NCBI RefSeq assembly: GCF_003130795.1 | Contig: NZ_CP029356.1 | Span: forward strand, 580,501 to 644,500 | Reading direction: 5' to 3' | Origin: Azospirillum thermophilum | Lineage (GTDB): Bacteria; Pseudomonadota; Alphaproteobacteria; Azospirillales; Azospirillaceae | DNA length: 64,000 bases | Shown here: piece after piece, positions 62,340-64,000 of the stretch | How the letters are laid out: every line of letters begins with the position of its first letter | How positions within the stretch are numbered: position 1 is the first letter of the stretch | Notes under the pieces: generated by a model | Database searches by the model: none | Told to the model about the DNA's origin: nothing | What the model saw: the letters and a program-made list of their open reading frames with translations, nothing else | Translations under genes and position numbers: made by a program

Positions 62340-64000
62340 CTAGGCGGCGGCCTTCATCGTCCCGTCGCCATGGTCCATGGACATGGCCGGTTCGGCCGGG
62401 GCGCCGACCCACTCGGTATGGGCCGGGATCTCCTCGCCCTTCATCACCAGCGTCAGCGGGCCGAGGCGGGCATAGTCGCCGACATGGGTGTCGTACAGCA
62501 CGGTGGCGCCGGCGCCGACGGTCACGCCCTTGCCGACCGCGACGCGCCCGACCTTCATCACCCGGTCCTCGTACAGGTGGGTCTGCAGGGCGGACAGGGC
62601 GTTCACCGCGCTGAAATCCTCGACCGACACGCAGTCGAATTCGGTGATGTCGGTGCTGTCCATGAAGACGCCCTTGCCGAACTTCGTCCCGAACAGCCGC
62701 AGCATCCAGGGCAGCATCGGCGTGCCGCGCAGGTGATCGAGCAGGACCTTGCCGGCCAGACCCCAGTAGAGCACCGCCACCGCCTCGGTCCGCATCGCCC
62801 ACCAGGACCACATCGGCTTCATCGTCGGGGTGTAGCGGCCCATCAGCGCCCACTTGGTCAGCACCACCGCCAGCACCATGGCGAGCGGGATGGCGACGCT
62901 GACCGCAATGAACTCCAGCAGGAAGCTGCCGTAGCGGCCGTCGAGGATGGCCGGGGCGAACAGCTCCACCGCCAGCGTGCCGAAGGTGATGAACAGCATC
63001 GTCGGCATCGACAGGCTGAAGGCTTCGAACACCGCGCGGCCGAAGCGCCGGGCCCTGGACGGTTCGAAGGTCCAGTTGGCCGCGACGTTGTCGAACTTCT
63101 GGCGGACCGGCAGCTTGATCGGCGGGCTGCCGAACCAGGTGTCGCCGGCGCCGATCTCGGCATTGGCCGGCGGCTTCGACTTGATGCCGATCAGCGAGCC
63201 GGTCGGGATCAGCGCCCCCGGAGGAACGACGGCGTCGTTGCCGACGAAGACGCGCGCCTCGGTCTTGACCTTCTTCAGCCGCATCCAGCCGCGCCGGACA
63301 TCCTCGTCGCCCAGCACCACCTCATCGGCGATGAAGCACTTCTCCCCGATCTCGACGAGATCGTAGCGGCCGGCGAGGTTGGTCGAGATCTCGGCGTCGC
63401 GGCCGATCTTCGCCCCCATCAGCCGGTACCAGGCCCGCATGTAGACCGTGGCGTAGAGCGAGCTCAGGGTCTCCAGCATCACCTCGGTGGACAGGGCGAC
63501 CACCCACTTGCGCACATAGAACCAGCTATGGACGGAGTAGGAGCCTTCCTTGACGCGCGGCAGCAGGATCCAGCGCACCGCGGCGATCAGCAGGACGGTC
63601 GCCGCCACCAGCATCATGGCGGTCGGCCAGGCGATCACCGGCAGGTAGTAGAGGTAATTGACGCCGAGCGCCGACCCGATGATGCCGTCCAGCTTGTCGA
63701 ACAGGTAGAAGGCCGGGAAGATCGGGATCAGGCCGATCGGCGGCAGGCCCAGTACGGCCACCGCGTAGATCACCGTCTGCATGGCCTTGCGCAGTTTGCC
63801 GGCGGTCGCCTGCTCGGGCAGGGCCTCGCGGTCGACCATGCCGGTGCGGCGGGCCGGCGAGCCGTCCCACAGCTCATACTCGCCCGTGCGGGCGCCGGCC
63901 GGCAGCGCCGTGAGGTCGGCAAGCTCGGTCCCCTTGCCGACGACGGCGTCATGGCCGATGACGCAGGAGGTGCCGATATAGGCATCGTCCCCGATCTCGA
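62340..64000 (-). CDS. Pls/PosA-like NRPS-related protein, C-terminal part (partial)
   Basis: The open frame runs off the right edge of the window, so the N-terminal part is missing. The visible 553 residues start inside a left-handed beta-helix (IGDDAYIGTSCVIGHDAVV), continue with membrane segments (about six), a second hexapeptide beta-helix (AKIGRDAEISTNLAGRYDLV), more membrane helices and a third acyltransferase-like repeat (VGKGVTVGAGATVLYDTHVG). This layout fits the C-terminal half of the Pls/PosA family, poly-lysine-synthetase-like enzymes with an adenylation domain at the front. That domain is outside the window. Confidence 0.75.
   Translation of the reverse strand, partial: EIGDDAYIGTSCVIGHDAVVGKGTELADLTALPAGARTGEYELWDGSPARRTGMVDREALPEQATAGKLRKAMQTVIYAVAVLGLPPIGLIPIFPAFYLFDKLDGIIGSALGVNYLYYLPVIAWPTAMMLVAATVLLIAAVRWILLPRVKEGSYSVHSWFYVRKWVVALSTEVMLETLSSLYATVYMRAWYRLMGAKIGRDAEISTNLAGRYDLVEIGEKCFIADEVVLGDEDVRRGWMRLKKVKTEARVFVGNDAVVPPGALIPTGSLIGIKSKPPANAEIGAGDTWFGSPPIKLPVRQKFDNVAANWTFEPSRARRFGRAVFEAFSLSMPTMLFITFGTLAVELFAPAILDGRYGSFLLEFIAVSVAIPLAMVLAVVLTKWALMGRYTPTMKPMWSWWAMRTEAVAVLYWGLAGKVLLDHLRGTPMLPWMLRLFGTKFGKGVFMDSTDITEFDCVSVEDFSAVNALSALQTHLYEDRVMKVGRVAVGKGVTVGAGATVLYDTHVGDYARLGPLTLVMKGEEIPAHTEWVGAPAEPAMSMDHGDGTMKAAA

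Overview
The window is GC-rich chromosomal DNA from an alphaproteobacterium. Gene content and small lineage proteins (DUF6476, DUF6867, RpoH beside RluD, an N-terminally extended FolP, PurA beside HisZ) point to Rhodospirillales, most probably Azospirillum or a close relative. This is inferred from gene content, not from a search. Most of the window is ordinary core metabolism. The one clear mobile element is a group II intron.

Layout. 1-3.6 kb: a sugar-acid locus, with an RpiR-type regulator and KDPG aldolase (eda) divergent from an FAH-family hydrolase and KDG kinase, around a HexR-like operator. 3.7-5.3 kb: a chemoreceptor. 5.8-12 kb: alaS, folP, glmM, thiD. 12-15.4 kb: a MocR-type regulator, a short-chain dehydrogenase and an AraC regulator. 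15.5-18.6 kb: a DUF1127 / GNAT / PLP dehydratase / PhzF / MaoC cluster. 18.7-24.4 kb: serC, hisZ and purA, interrupted by an unrecognised gene on the other strand. 24.5-27.1 kb: a kinase-fold protein without catalytic residues plus a small membrane protein. 27.1-30.7 kb: rpoH, rluD, DUF6476, threonine aldolase, tRNA-Glu(CTC). 31-37.4 kb: HAD hydrolase, ccoG behind an FNR-type box, a PAS histidine kinase and a helix-turn-helix protein. 37.8-45.7 kb: DegP-type protease, two glycosyltransferases, ROK kinase, azlCD. 46-51.8 kb: a complete branched-chain amino acid ABC importer (livH-M-G-F, DUF6867, livK). 51.8-53.7 kb: a group II intron directly after the livK terminator. 53.7-64 kb: MBL hydrolase, OmpA protein, a response regulator and histidine kinase that meet tail to tail, an RluA-type synthase, class I fumarase and the C-terminal part of a Pls/PosA-like protein that runs off the window.

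Four genes (phzF-like, rluD, ccoG and a small secreted protein) are each broken by what looks like one missing base in a G or C run. Restoring one base rejoins an otherwise well-conserved protein each time, so sequencing or assembly error is the simplest explanation and should be excluded before calling them pseudogenes. The most interesting uncharacterised items are the tail-anchored pseudokinase and its membrane partner, the 569-residue protein between serC and hisZ, and the regulatory sites linking the MocR locus to the DUF1127 cluster.
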